A stretch of DNA of 64,000 bases, taken from NORP110 sp051251595. GTDB lineage: Bacteria > Pseudomonadota > Alphaproteobacteria > Rhodobacterales > Rhodobacteraceae. This document shows positions 44,396-52,168 of this stretch, one piece after another (positions within the stretch are counted from its first letter, which is position 1; each line of letters opens with the position of its first letter). Where the stretch lies: positions 136,585 through 200,584 of the forward strand of contig JBPOFA010000008.1 in the NCBI GenBank assembly GCA_051251595.1, written 5' to 3'. The position numbers were made by a program, and so were the translations under genes. The notes under the pieces are model-generated. The model saw only the letters and a program-made list of their open reading frames with translations, ran no database searches and was not told the origin of the DNA.

Positions 44396-45181
44396 ATGAC
44401 AGAGACAGCTCCAAAAGGCGATCGCATCGCCAAAGTCCTCGCACGCGCCGGTGTAGCATCGCGCCGCGAATCCGAACGCATGATCGAAGCCGGTCGCGTC
44501 GCGGTCAACGGCAACAAGATCGACAGCCCTGCCCTGAACGTGCAGCCGTCGGACAAAATCACAGTGGATGGCAAACCGATCAAAGAACCAGACGCCCCGC
44601 GTATCTGGATTTACAACAAACCAACGGGCTTGGTCACGACAGAGCGGGACGAAAAAGGGCGCAACACCGTTTTTGCCGCACTGCCGGAAACCATGCCGCG
44701 CGTCATGTCCGTCGGGCGATTGGATATCAATTCAGAAGGGTTGTTGCTGTTGACCAATGACGGCGACATCAAACGCAAGCTGGAACTGCCCTCTACCGGG
44801 TGGGTCCGCAAATATCGGGTCCGTGTGAATGGCTATCCGTCTGATGAAACCCTGGCGCCGCTGCGCAAAGGCATAGAGATCGACGGGGAACGGTTTCAGC
44901 CCATGATGGTTTCAATTGATCGTCAACAAGGGGCCAACGCCTGGCTGACCGTTGCAATCCGCGAAGGTCGAAACCGCGAAATTCGCCGCGCGATGGAGTT
45001 TGTGAACCTCACTGTGAACCGCTTGATTCGCGTCAGCTATGGTCCGTTTCAGTTGCGAGATCTGAAATCCGGCGAGGTGGAAGAGGTCAAACAACGCGTG
45101 GTGCGCGACCAGTTGGGGCTTGAACAGCCCGAAACCGCAGCAGCAAAACCAAAACGCAAGCCCGTCCGACGCCGGCGCTAA
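44396..45181 (+). CDS. rluB: Pseudouridine synthase, RluB/RsuA family
   Basis: This 261-residue enzyme modifies 23S rRNA (RluB-type) or a related target. An N-terminal S4 RNA-binding domain (IAKVLARAGVASRRESERMI) is followed by the catalytic motif GRLDINSEGLLLLTNDG with the essential Asp. The C-terminal tail is Lys/Arg-rich (KPKRKPVRRRR), which is common in this order. RluB versus RluE/RsuA specificity is inferred from length. Confidence 0.9.
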   Translation: MTETAPKGDRIAKVLARAGVASRRESERMIEAGRVAVNGNKIDSPALNVQPSDKITVDGKPIKEPDAPRIWIYNKPTGLVTTERDEKGRNTVFAALPETMPRVMSVGRLDINSEGLLLLTNDGDIKRKLELPSTGWVRKYRVRVNGYPSDETLAPLRKGIEIDGERFQPMMVSIDRQQGANAWLTVAIREGRNREIRRAMEFVNLTVNRLIRVSYGPFQLRDLKSGEVEEVKQRVVRDQLGLEQPETAAAKPKRKPVRRRR

Positions 45182-45285
45182 ATCAGGGCGCTATCTGCGC
45201 ACCCCCAGATGTAAGGCACTGGTAACAACAGGGTCCTTGGCCTATATGTTGATTGGTGCTGGTATGGAAACACTCGGGGGTTGCA

Positions 45286-45369
45286 GTGTCTGAAACAGGC
45301 TTACAGAAGCTGTCATTTTTTATGTTGGTGGCTTTGATCCTTTACGTCGCCATTACGGGTGGCGCGTGA
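45286..45369 (+). CDS. 27-residue single-pass membrane peptide heading the XpaC-TelA operon
   Basis: A GTG-started frame of 27 codons encodes SETGLQKLSF followed by a hydrophobic helix (FMLVALILYVAITGG). A GGGGG run precedes the GTG by about six bases. Its stop shares one base with the ATG of the next gene (TGATG), so ribosomes finishing it can restart on XpaC. The hydrophobic helix and coupling argue for real translation. No family is recognised. Confidence 0.6.
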   Translation: MSETGLQKLSFFMLVALILYVAITGGA

Positions 45370-46262
45370 TGGCGCAGCGGTATGGCGGCAAATACAGCCC
45401 CGACACAGACCAGACAGACACCGACGCGCGCCCCAGAAACATGTGGCAGGACAAGCGACGATCGCGGGCGGGCGGGCGCGTCAATTTGCTGTTCCTGGCC
45501 CCGCTTCCCTTAGCGATACGTGCTTTTACACAGGATCCGACCGGGCTTGCGCTTAATCTGGTGGGTTTTGGGATTTTGCTATTGGCCGCTTGGATGACTC
45601 GCGAAGGCATCCTGGCGCAAGAGGCGTATGACGCCCGCAAAATCGCCCGCCGCCCTGCTTTGCCCAGAAAGATCATCGGGTCGGCTCTGACCGGCGCGGG
45701 GCTGTTTTTGGCCAGCTATGCCTCGAATGATACGCTGACCAACCCTTTGATTTTTGGGGTTCTTGGCACTGTCTTGCACGGTTTCGCCTTTGGCCCTGAC
45801 CCGCTGCGCAGCAAGGGCATGGAAGGCATCAATATGCATCAGCAGGACCGGGTTGCCCGGGCTGTTGGAACCGCAGAAAAGCATCTTGCCGCGATGAGCG
45901 ATGCAATTTCACGCGTCAGCAACCCAAGTTTGGAACGGCGTGTTGAGCAGTTTCAGGCTACCGCGCGTGACATGTTCCGAACCGTGGAACAGGACCCGCG
46001 CGATCTGACCGCTGCCCGTCGTTACCTTGGCGTTTATTTGCAAGGCGCGCGTGACGCGACGGTTAAATTCGTCGACATCTATGCGCGAACGCGGGATGAA
46101 GCGGCCCGCAAAGACTATCTAGCCCTGTTGGATGACCTGGAAAAAAACTTTTCCGCCCGCACCGCCGCTTTGCTGGAAGACAATAAGACAGACCTTAACA
46201 TTGAAATCGACGTCCTGCGCGAGCGCCTTGAACGCGAAGGCATCGCTACACGTGTAGACTGA
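45369..46262 (+). CDS. XpaC-like protein (5-bromo-4-chloroindolyl phosphate hydrolysis family)
   Basis: This 297-residue protein starts with a polar segment (SPDTDQTDTDARPRNMWQDK), then paired hydrophobic segments at about 40-75 and 95-135, and then a long helical cytosolic region (KHLAAMSDAISRVSNPSLER, later VKFVDIYARTRDEAARKDYL). This is the XpaC layout; Bacillus XpaC is known only from an artificial phosphatase phenotype, and XpaC genes usually neighbour TelA genes. The ATG at 45369 is used because of the TGATG overlap; a GTG one codon earlier is possible. Confidence 0.8.
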   Translation: MAQRYGGKYSPDTDQTDTDARPRNMWQDKRRSRAGGRVNLLFLAPLPLAIRAFTQDPTGLALNLVGFGILLLAAWMTREGILAQEAYDARKIARRPALPRKIIGSALTGAGLFLASYASNDTLTNPLIFGVLGTVLHGFAFGPDPLRSKGMEGINMHQQDRVARAVGTAEKHLAAMSDAISRVSNPSLERRVEQFQATARDMFRTVEQDPRDLTAARRYLGVYLQGARDATVKFVDIYARTRDEAARKDYLALLDDLEKNFSARTAALLEDNKTDLNIEIDVLRERLEREGIATRVD

Positions 46263-46279
46263 CAAAGGAAGAGTGGACC

Positions 46280-47473
46280 ATGACGACACCGACAAGAGAA
46301 AAAGCTGCGAGTGATCTAAAAGCCATCGAAGATGTGACGGCCGTCGTGTTGCCCGAACCGTCGACCGAACTGGTGCCATTTGCCGAAGCGCCCAAACCCG
46401 TCGCAGCGCAAATCAAAAAGCGCATGGACGAAATCGACATGGGAAACACCGGGTCGATCATCCGGTTTGGATCTGCCGCACAGGCCGAGCTGCAGGAAAT
46501 CAGCCAAGCCATGTTGAACGACGTGCGCAACAAAGATGTCGGCCCTGCGGGCGATTCCTTGCGTGAGATCGTATCGACGATCCGTGGGTTTTCGATCAGC
46601 GAACTGGACGTGCGGCGCAAACGCAGCTGGTGGGAAAAGATCTTGGGTCGCGCCGCGCCATTTGCGAAATTCGTGGCGAAATTTGAAAATGTTCAGGACC
46701 AATTGGACAAAGTCACCGACAACCTTTTGACCCATGAACACACCTTGCTCAAAGACATCAAATCCCTGGATGTGCTTTACGCGAAAACTTTGGAATTCTA
46801 CGACGAACTGGCGCTTTATATCTCTGCTGGTGAAGAAAAGCTGCGGGTTTTGGATGAGACGACCATCCCCGAAAAACAAGCTGCCGTCGATGGCGCCTCT
46901 GAAGACCAAGGCGTGATTGTCGCGCAGGAATTGCGCGATCTGCGCGCCGCCCGCGACGATCTGGAACGCCGAGTGCATGACCTGAAACTGACGCGTCAGG
47001 TGACCATGCAATCCCTGCCGTCGATCCGGTTGGTTCAGGAAAACGATAAATCCCTGGTGACCAAGATCAACTCAACCTTGGTTAACACCGTTCCCCTTTG
47101 GGAAACGCAATTGGCCCAGGCCGTGACCATTCAACGGTCATCCGAAGCGGCAAATGCCGTCAAAGAGGCCAGCGATCTTACGAATGAGCTGTTGACCTCT
47201 AACGCCAAAAACTTGCGGACGGCGAATAAAACCGTGCGCGAAGAAATGGAACGCGGCGTCTTTGACATTGAATCGATCAAGATCGCCAATGCGGAATTGA
47301 TTGCAACGATCGAAGAAAGCCTAGAGATTGCAGATGAGGGCAAACGCAAACGCGCTGCTGCCGAAGAGGATTTGCAGAAAATGGAACATGAACTGCGTGA
47401 CACGCTTGCCTCGGCTTCGGCCCGTGACACGGCGTCTGGCCACAATATTGGCAGTTCGGTTTCAGAAAGCTGA
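46280..47473 (+). CDS. TelA-like toxic anion resistance protein
   Basis: This 397-residue, largely helical cytosolic protein of the TelA/KlaA family was first tied to tellurite resistance in plasmids and later to lantibiotic, cell-wall and phage stress. Signatures are VAAQIKKRMDEIDMGNTGSI, WWEKILGRAAPFAKFVAKFE and QNELL-type segments such as TLLKDIKSLDVLYAKTLEFY. Long coiled coils fill the rest. It lies 17 bp after the XpaC gene with no promoter visible between them. Confidence 0.88.
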   Translation: MTTPTREKAASDLKAIEDVTAVVLPEPSTELVPFAEAPKPVAAQIKKRMDEIDMGNTGSIIRFGSAAQAELQEISQAMLNDVRNKDVGPAGDSLREIVSTIRGFSISELDVRRKRSWWEKILGRAAPFAKFVAKFENVQDQLDKVTDNLLTHEHTLLKDIKSLDVLYAKTLEFYDELALYISAGEEKLRVLDETTIPEKQAAVDGASEDQGVIVAQELRDLRAARDDLERRVHDLKLTRQVTMQSLPSIRLVQENDKSLVTKINSTLVNTVPLWETQLAQAVTIQRSSEAANAVKEASDLTNELLTSNAKNLRTANKTVREEMERGVFDIESIKIANAELIATIEESLEIADEGKRKRAAAEEDLQKMEHELRDTLASASARDTASGHNIGSSVSES

Positions 47474-47475
47474 AC

Positions 47476-48432
47476 TTGGTGACGCGGCAACTGACCCATT
47501 TCTGGCGACCGGCGGCAATAGCATTATGCCTGTTTGCCGTCGCGGCGTGCGACCCGTTCTACATGTCCACGACAAGCACGGGCACGCCGAACAGCTCTAA
47601 CACGCAGACAGAGCCGCAAGAACCATCAGATGCCAGTCGGGCCTTGTCCGAATATTACCTTAGCGTTCAAAACGGGCTGCTGGCCCAAGGGTTGTTGCGC
47701 ACCGATGGCGGCGGGCCGGATGCGCCCTATTCTTCGCGTGATCTGGTCAACAACTTCATCGAAATCGCATTGTTCGAGGAATACGCCACAGCAAGCGGTC
47801 GTACGATTGCGCAAAAAACACCCAGCACCGTTCATCGTTGGGAAAAGCCTGTTCGGATGAAAATTGAATTCGGTCAGACAGTTCCCCTGCCCCAACAACA
47901 GCTTGATCGCACCCGTATCACGACATATGCGAGCCGGCTGTCGCGGTTAACTGGCCAATCTATCAAGCAAACCACGGGCGATGCCAATTTCTATGTCTTT
48001 GTGGCGAATAAGGATGAACGAGAGGCCCTAGGCCCCCAGATCGAACAGATCATCCCGGGGATCAACAAAGCCTCTGTATCGGCAATTGTGAACATGGATC
48101 GATCGACCTATTGCGTAGTTGTGACCACACCATTTGAAAACTCTGCGGAATACGCCCGTGCCATTGCTGTCATTCCGGGCGAACACCCGGATCTTTTGCG
48201 GCAATCCTGTATTCACGAGGAATTGGCACAAGGGATGGGGCTTCCTAATGACAGCCCCTCTGCGCGGCCATCGATCTTCAACGATGACGAAGAATTCGCC
48301 TTGCTGACAACGCATGACGAAATGTTACTTCGCATCTTGTATGATCCACGCATACGCCCCGGGATGAACGCAGAGCAAGCCCGAGAACAAGCAGAAGTCA
48401 TCGTTGCCGAAATGCTGGGCAGCGACAGTTAA
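47476..48432 (+). CDS. DUF2927 lipoprotein with metallopeptidase-like motif
   Basis: This 318-residue exported protein has the lipobox VAAC (ALCLFAVAACDPFYM). The domain contains CIHEELAQGMGLPNDS and, 25 residues on, THDEMLLRILYDPRI. This recalls secreted metallopeptidases, with HEEL in place of HExxH and a later His-Asp. The start is either TTG at 47476 or GTG at 47479; no strong ribosome binding site decides. Tight packing after telA argues that the lipoprotein works with the cytosolic and membrane partners of this operon. Confidence 0.82.
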   Translation: MVTRQLTHFWRPAAIALCLFAVAACDPFYMSTTSTGTPNSSNTQTEPQEPSDASRALSEYYLSVQNGLLAQGLLRTDGGGPDAPYSSRDLVNNFIEIALFEEYATASGRTIAQKTPSTVHRWEKPVRMKIEFGQTVPLPQQQLDRTRITTYASRLSRLTGQSIKQTTGDANFYVFVANKDEREALGPQIEQIIPGINKASVSAIVNMDRSTYCVVVTTPFENSAEYARAIAVIPGEHPDLLRQSCIHEELAQGMGLPNDSPSARPSIFNDDEEFALLTTHDEMLLRILYDPRIRPGMNAEQAREQAEVIVAEMLGSDS

Positions 48433-48446
48433 AAGGATAAAGAGTA

Positions 48447-49574
48447 ATGGGAATTCTGGATTTTCTAACCGGTGAATTCATCGATGTTATCGAATGGACC
48501 GATGACACGCGCGACACGATGGTGTGGCGGGTAGAGCGTGAAGGCCACGCAATCAAATACGGCGCAAAGCTAACCGTGCGCGAAGGTCAGGCCGCCGTAT
48601 TCATTCATGAGGGCCAATTGGCGGATGTGTTTACGCCGGGTCTTTACATGCTTGAAACCAACAACATGCCGATCCTGACAACGCTAAACCATTGGGATCA
48701 TGGGTTTAAATCCCCGTTCAAATCCGAAATCTACTACGTGAACACGACACGGTTCAACGATCTGAAATGGGGCACCAAAAACCCGATCATCTGTCGCGAT
48801 CCCGAATTTGGCCCTGTGCGGCTGCGCGCCTATGGCACCTATTCTGTCAAGGTCGGCGATGCGGCCAAGTTCCTGACAGAGATCGTCGGGACCGATGGCG
48901 AATTCACCATGGATGAGATCAGTTTCCAAATCCGCAATATCATCGTGCAGGAATTTTCCCGCGTCATCTCATCTTGCGGCATTCCGGTTATGGATATGGC
49001 GGCCAACACGGCTGATCTTAGCAAATTGGTCGTGGCCGAAATCTCTAAGGTCGTTGAAGAATACGGGTTGGTTATTCCAGAACTTTACATCGAAAATATC
49101 TCACTTCCCGAAGCTGTCGAAGAAGCCATGGATAAGCGGACATCAATGGGCGTTGTCGGCGATCTGGGCCGGTTCACCCAATATTCCGCCGCCGAAGCGA
49201 TGACCACAGCGGCGAAAAACACTGGCGGCGCAGGCGCTGGCATGGGGGCAGGAATTGGCGCCGGGCTGGGCATGGCCATGGGCGGGCAAATGGGACGCGT
49301 GGGCCCTTGGGGCAGCGCCCCTGCCCCCGCGCCGCAAGCGGTTCAACCGCCCCCGCCCCCCGCGGTAGAGCGGGTTTGGCATATCTCGACCAATGGCGCG
49401 ACCGAAGGGCCGATCTCCAAGGCAACCCTTGGGCGTATGGCCGCAGATGGGAAATTCACCCGGGACACCTATGTCTGGACCCCGGGACAGGACGGATGGA
49501 TGCGCGCCGAAGATGTGACGGAACTGGCACAGCTCTTTACGGTGATGCCCCCCCCTCCGCCGCCAGCGGGGTAA
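48447..49574 (+). CDS. SPFH-domain protein with C-terminal GYF_2 domain
   Basis: This 375-residue protein has an SPFH/band 7 domain in residues about 20-250 (MVWRVEREGHAIKYGAKLTV, ELYIENISLPEAVEEAMDKR), then a Gly/Ala/Met-rich linker and a Pro-rich stretch. A GYF_2 domain follows at about 310-370 (WHISTNGATEGPISKATLGR). No N-terminal membrane segment is seen, so membrane attachment would need a partner. The architecture matches YdjI-type SPFH proteins, which assemble with zinc-ribbon partners in Bacillus. AAAGGA lies before the ATG. Confidence 0.88.
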   Translation: MGILDFLTGEFIDVIEWTDDTRDTMVWRVEREGHAIKYGAKLTVREGQAAVFIHEGQLADVFTPGLYMLETNNMPILTTLNHWDHGFKSPFKSEIYYVNTTRFNDLKWGTKNPIICRDPEFGPVRLRAYGTYSVKVGDAAKFLTEIVGTDGEFTMDEISFQIRNIIVQEFSRVISSCGIPVMDMAANTADLSKLVVAEISKVVEEYGLVIPELYIENISLPEAVEEAMDKRTSMGVVGDLGRFTQYSAAEAMTTAAKNTGGAGAGMGAGIGAGLGMAMGGQMGRVGPWGSAPAPAPQAVQPPPPPAVERVWHISTNGATEGPISKATLGRMAADGKFTRDTYVWTPGQDGWMRAEDVTELAQLFTVMPPPPPPAG

Positions 49575-49615
49575 TCCCACGGCGCGTTTCCCTTCTTTTG
49601 GATGTTGAATGAACT

Positions 49616-50731
49616 ATGGATCAGTCGCCTGATATAGACGTTGTCCAGGCCCACAGGTTTCCCTGTCAGACCTGTGGTGCGGATTTAAGGTTTGCACCGG
49701 GCCAGGACCTGTTGGTCTGCGACCATTGCGGCGCAGAGCATCAGATCGAAGGTGAAACTGCAGGGTTCCGCCACGCATCCATTCGCGAGCTTGATTTCCG
49801 CGACGCCCTGTCAAAGTCCCTTCCAGATATGGAGATGCAGGAAACCCGGGTGCAGCAATGTCAGAATTGCGGCGCTCAGGTCGAGGTTGAATCCGACACG
49901 CATGCCGCAGAATGCCCGTTCTGCGCCACGCCTTTTGTGACGGATACAGGGATGCATCGGCATATCAAACCCCGCGGTTTGCTGCCCTTTGGTCTGGACG
50001 AAAAACAGGCGCGGCGTGCGATGACAGACTGGCTGGGCCGATTGTGGTTCGCCCCAAACGGGGTCAAGGACTACGCCCGCAAGGGCCGCCGCCTACAGGG
50101 AATCTATGTCCCCTACTGGACATTTGATGCCGACACCAAAAGCGCGTATCGCGGCGAACGGGGCACGGTGTATTACGAAACCCGCACCGTGCAGCGCGAC
50201 GGGAAAATGGTGCAGCAGCAGGTGCAAAAGGTTCGCTGGCGGTCAAAGTCAGGCAAGGTGTCCAGATGGTTCGACGACGTTTTGGTGCTGGCCTCAAAAT
50301 CCCTGCCCAAGGCCTATACTGACGGGCTGGAACCTTGGGACCTGTCGGAACTGGAACCCTATCAACCTGAATATCTGGCCGGTTTCCGGGCCGAAGGCTA
50401 CACCGTCAAGCTCGACGAAGGCTTTCAAGAGGCCCGTGTCAAGATGGATCGGATCATAGAGCGGGATGTCAAATTTGACATTGGCGGTGATCGGCAGCGC
50501 ATCCATGGCATCCAGACGCAAGTCTCCGACGTCACGTTCAAACATATTTTACTGCCCGTGTGGCTGGCCGCCTATAAGTACCGCGGCAAGACTTATCGCT
50601 TTGTGGTGAACGGGCGAACCGGACGGGTGCAAGGCGAACGCCCCTATTCTGCGACCAAGATTTTCTTTGCCGTGCTCTTGGCCCTGATTGCCGCTGCGAT
50701 CCTGGGCTTTGTCTATGCAAACAACCAATAA
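49616..50731 (+). CDS. Zinc-ribbon membrane protein (YdjG/TFIIB-type ribbon)
   Basis: This 371-residue protein has two N-terminal zinc ribbons with four CxxC pairs (FPCQTCGAD and VCDHCGAE, then QCQNCGAQ and CPFCATPF). The long central beta-rich region has the IYVPYWTFDADTKSAYRGER type motif, and one C-terminal membrane helix is at residues about 345-367 (IFFAVLLALIAAAILGFVYA). This is the YdjG-like partner of SPFH proteins. The last gene of the operon, 41 bp after the SPFH gene. Ribbons probably bind Zn and mediate protein contacts rather than DNA binding. Confidence 0.85.
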   Translation: MDQSPDIDVVQAHRFPCQTCGADLRFAPGQDLLVCDHCGAEHQIEGETAGFRHASIRELDFRDALSKSLPDMEMQETRVQQCQNCGAQVEVESDTHAAECPFCATPFVTDTGMHRHIKPRGLLPFGLDEKQARRAMTDWLGRLWFAPNGVKDYARKGRRLQGIYVPYWTFDADTKSAYRGERGTVYYETRTVQRDGKMVQQQVQKVRWRSKSGKVSRWFDDVLVLASKSLPKAYTDGLEPWDLSELEPYQPEYLAGFRAEGYTVKLDEGFQEARVKMDRIIERDVKFDIGGDRQRIHGIQTQVSDVTFKHILLPVWLAAYKYRGKTYRFVVNGRTGRVQGERPYSATKIFFAVLLALIAAAILGFVYANNQ

Positions 50732-50797
50732 AGCGGCCAGCTTGCGCGACGGGGACGGGACCGTTAAGTGATCCTAAAATCATAAGGAGCCTGACGG

Positions 50798-51718
50798 ATG
50801 ATCCTAAGCTGCGGTGAATCTTTGATCGACATGTTGCCCCGCACCACTGATGCGGATGAAGACGCCTTTGCGCCTTATCCCGGCGGGTCTGTGTTTAACA
50901 CGGCCATTGCCCTTGGGCGGCTTGGCGTTCCGGCGGGCTTTTTGTCCGGGATTTCAACCGATCTGTTTGGAGAGATGCTGACCAAGTCCTTGGCCGACAG
51001 CAATGTCAGCACGGATCACGCGGTGACGTCCGATCGCCCCACGACGCTGGCCTTTGTCAAACTGGTGGACGGACAGGCCACCTATGCGTTCTATGATGAA
51101 AACACCGCTGGACGCATGTTGGAACCGGCAGATCTTCCCAGCCTTCCCGACAACATCCCTGCGATGTTTTTTGGCGGGATCAGTCTGGTCGCAGAACCTT
51201 GCGGCAGCGCCTATGAGGCCTTGCTGACACGCGAAGCCCCGATGCGCGTCACGATGATTGACCCCAATATCCGCCCCAGTTTCATAACGGATGAGACCGC
51301 CTATCGCGATCGCATCGCCCGGATGATGGCACTTTCTGACATCGTGAAATTGTCCGATGAGGATTTGCACTGGCTGGGCGGCAATGGGTCTATTGGGGAT
51401 CTGGCCCGTGGCATCCTGGCCAAGGGCAGCCGGTTGGTGTGCATCACTGAAGGCGCCGAAGGTGCCCGCGCCTTTACCGACATGCATGAAGTCTTTGTAC
51501 CTTCCAACAAGGTTGAAGTCGCAGACACGGTCGGCGCGGGTGATACCTTTAACGCTGGCGTCCTGGCCGCTCTTTATCAAGAAGGCGTTTTGAACAAATC
51601 GGCCATCACGACCTTGAGCGAAGATAATCTCTACCAGGCGCTTGATCTTGGCGTGCGCGCCGCTGCGGTGACAGTGTCGCGTGCCGGCGCAAATCCACCC
51701 TGGGCCAAAGAGCTTTAG
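50798..51718 (+). CDS. PfkB-family sugar kinase, fructokinase-like
   Basis: This 306-residue ribokinase-fold enzyme phosphorylates a sugar with ATP. The N-terminal signature GGSVFNTAIALGRLG and the C-terminal anion hole with catalytic Asp, DTVGAGDTFNAGV, are complete. TAAGGAGCC precedes the ATG. Fructokinase is the closest fit, but 2-keto-3-deoxysugar kinases look alike. dtd follows without a gap. Confidence 0.88.
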   Translation: MILSCGESLIDMLPRTTDADEDAFAPYPGGSVFNTAIALGRLGVPAGFLSGISTDLFGEMLTKSLADSNVSTDHAVTSDRPTTLAFVKLVDGQATYAFYDENTAGRMLEPADLPSLPDNIPAMFFGGISLVAEPCGSAYEALLTREAPMRVTMIDPNIRPSFITDETAYRDRIARMMALSDIVKLSDEDLHWLGGNGSIGDLARGILAKGSRLVCITEGAEGARAFTDMHEVFVPSNKVEVADTVGAGDTFNAGVLAALYQEGVLNKSAITTLSEDNLYQALDLGVRAAAVTVSRAGANPPWAKEL

Positions 51719-52168
51719 ATGCGCGCCCTGATCCAGCGTGTCACCAGCGCCAGCGTCACAATTGATGGCCAGGTCATCGGGGAAATCGGCGCTGGTTTAC
51801 TGGTGTTGGTCTGCGCGATGCCCCAAGACACAGAGGAAACAGTCGCGGCCCTTGCCACCAAAATCGCCAAGCTGCGTATTTTTGCCGATGAACAGGGACG
51901 GATGAATAAATCGGTTCTCGACAGCGCTGGCAGCGTTTTGGCTGTCAGCCAGTTCACGCTCGCCGCTGATACGTCACGCGGCAACCGGCCCGGCTTTTCA
52001 TCTGCCGCCCCACCCGATCAGGGAAAGGCCTTGTACGAAAAGTTTTGCACGCACATGGCGGCGCAAAACATCCCCGTGCAAACCGGTGAATTCGGCGCCG
52101 ATATGGCCGTGGCTTTGGTCAATGATGGGCCCGTGACGATCTGGGTCGACACGGACCCTAAGGCTTAG
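51719..52168 (+). CDS. dtd: D-aminoacyl-tRNA deacylase
   Basis: This 149-residue enzyme hydrolyses D-amino acids from tRNA. Both diagnostic motifs are present: VSQFTLAADTS with the SQ pair and NDGPVTIW with the Gly-cisPro. The ATG follows the kinase stop directly. Its stop overlaps that of the convergent fusion gene. Confidence 0.95.
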   Translation: MRALIQRVTSASVTIDGQVIGEIGAGLLVLVCAMPQDTEETVAALATKIAKLRIFADEQGRMNKSVLDSAGSVLAVSQFTLAADTSRGNRPGFSSAAPPDQGKALYEKFCTHMAAQNIPVQTGEFGADMAVALVNDGPVTIWVDTDPKA

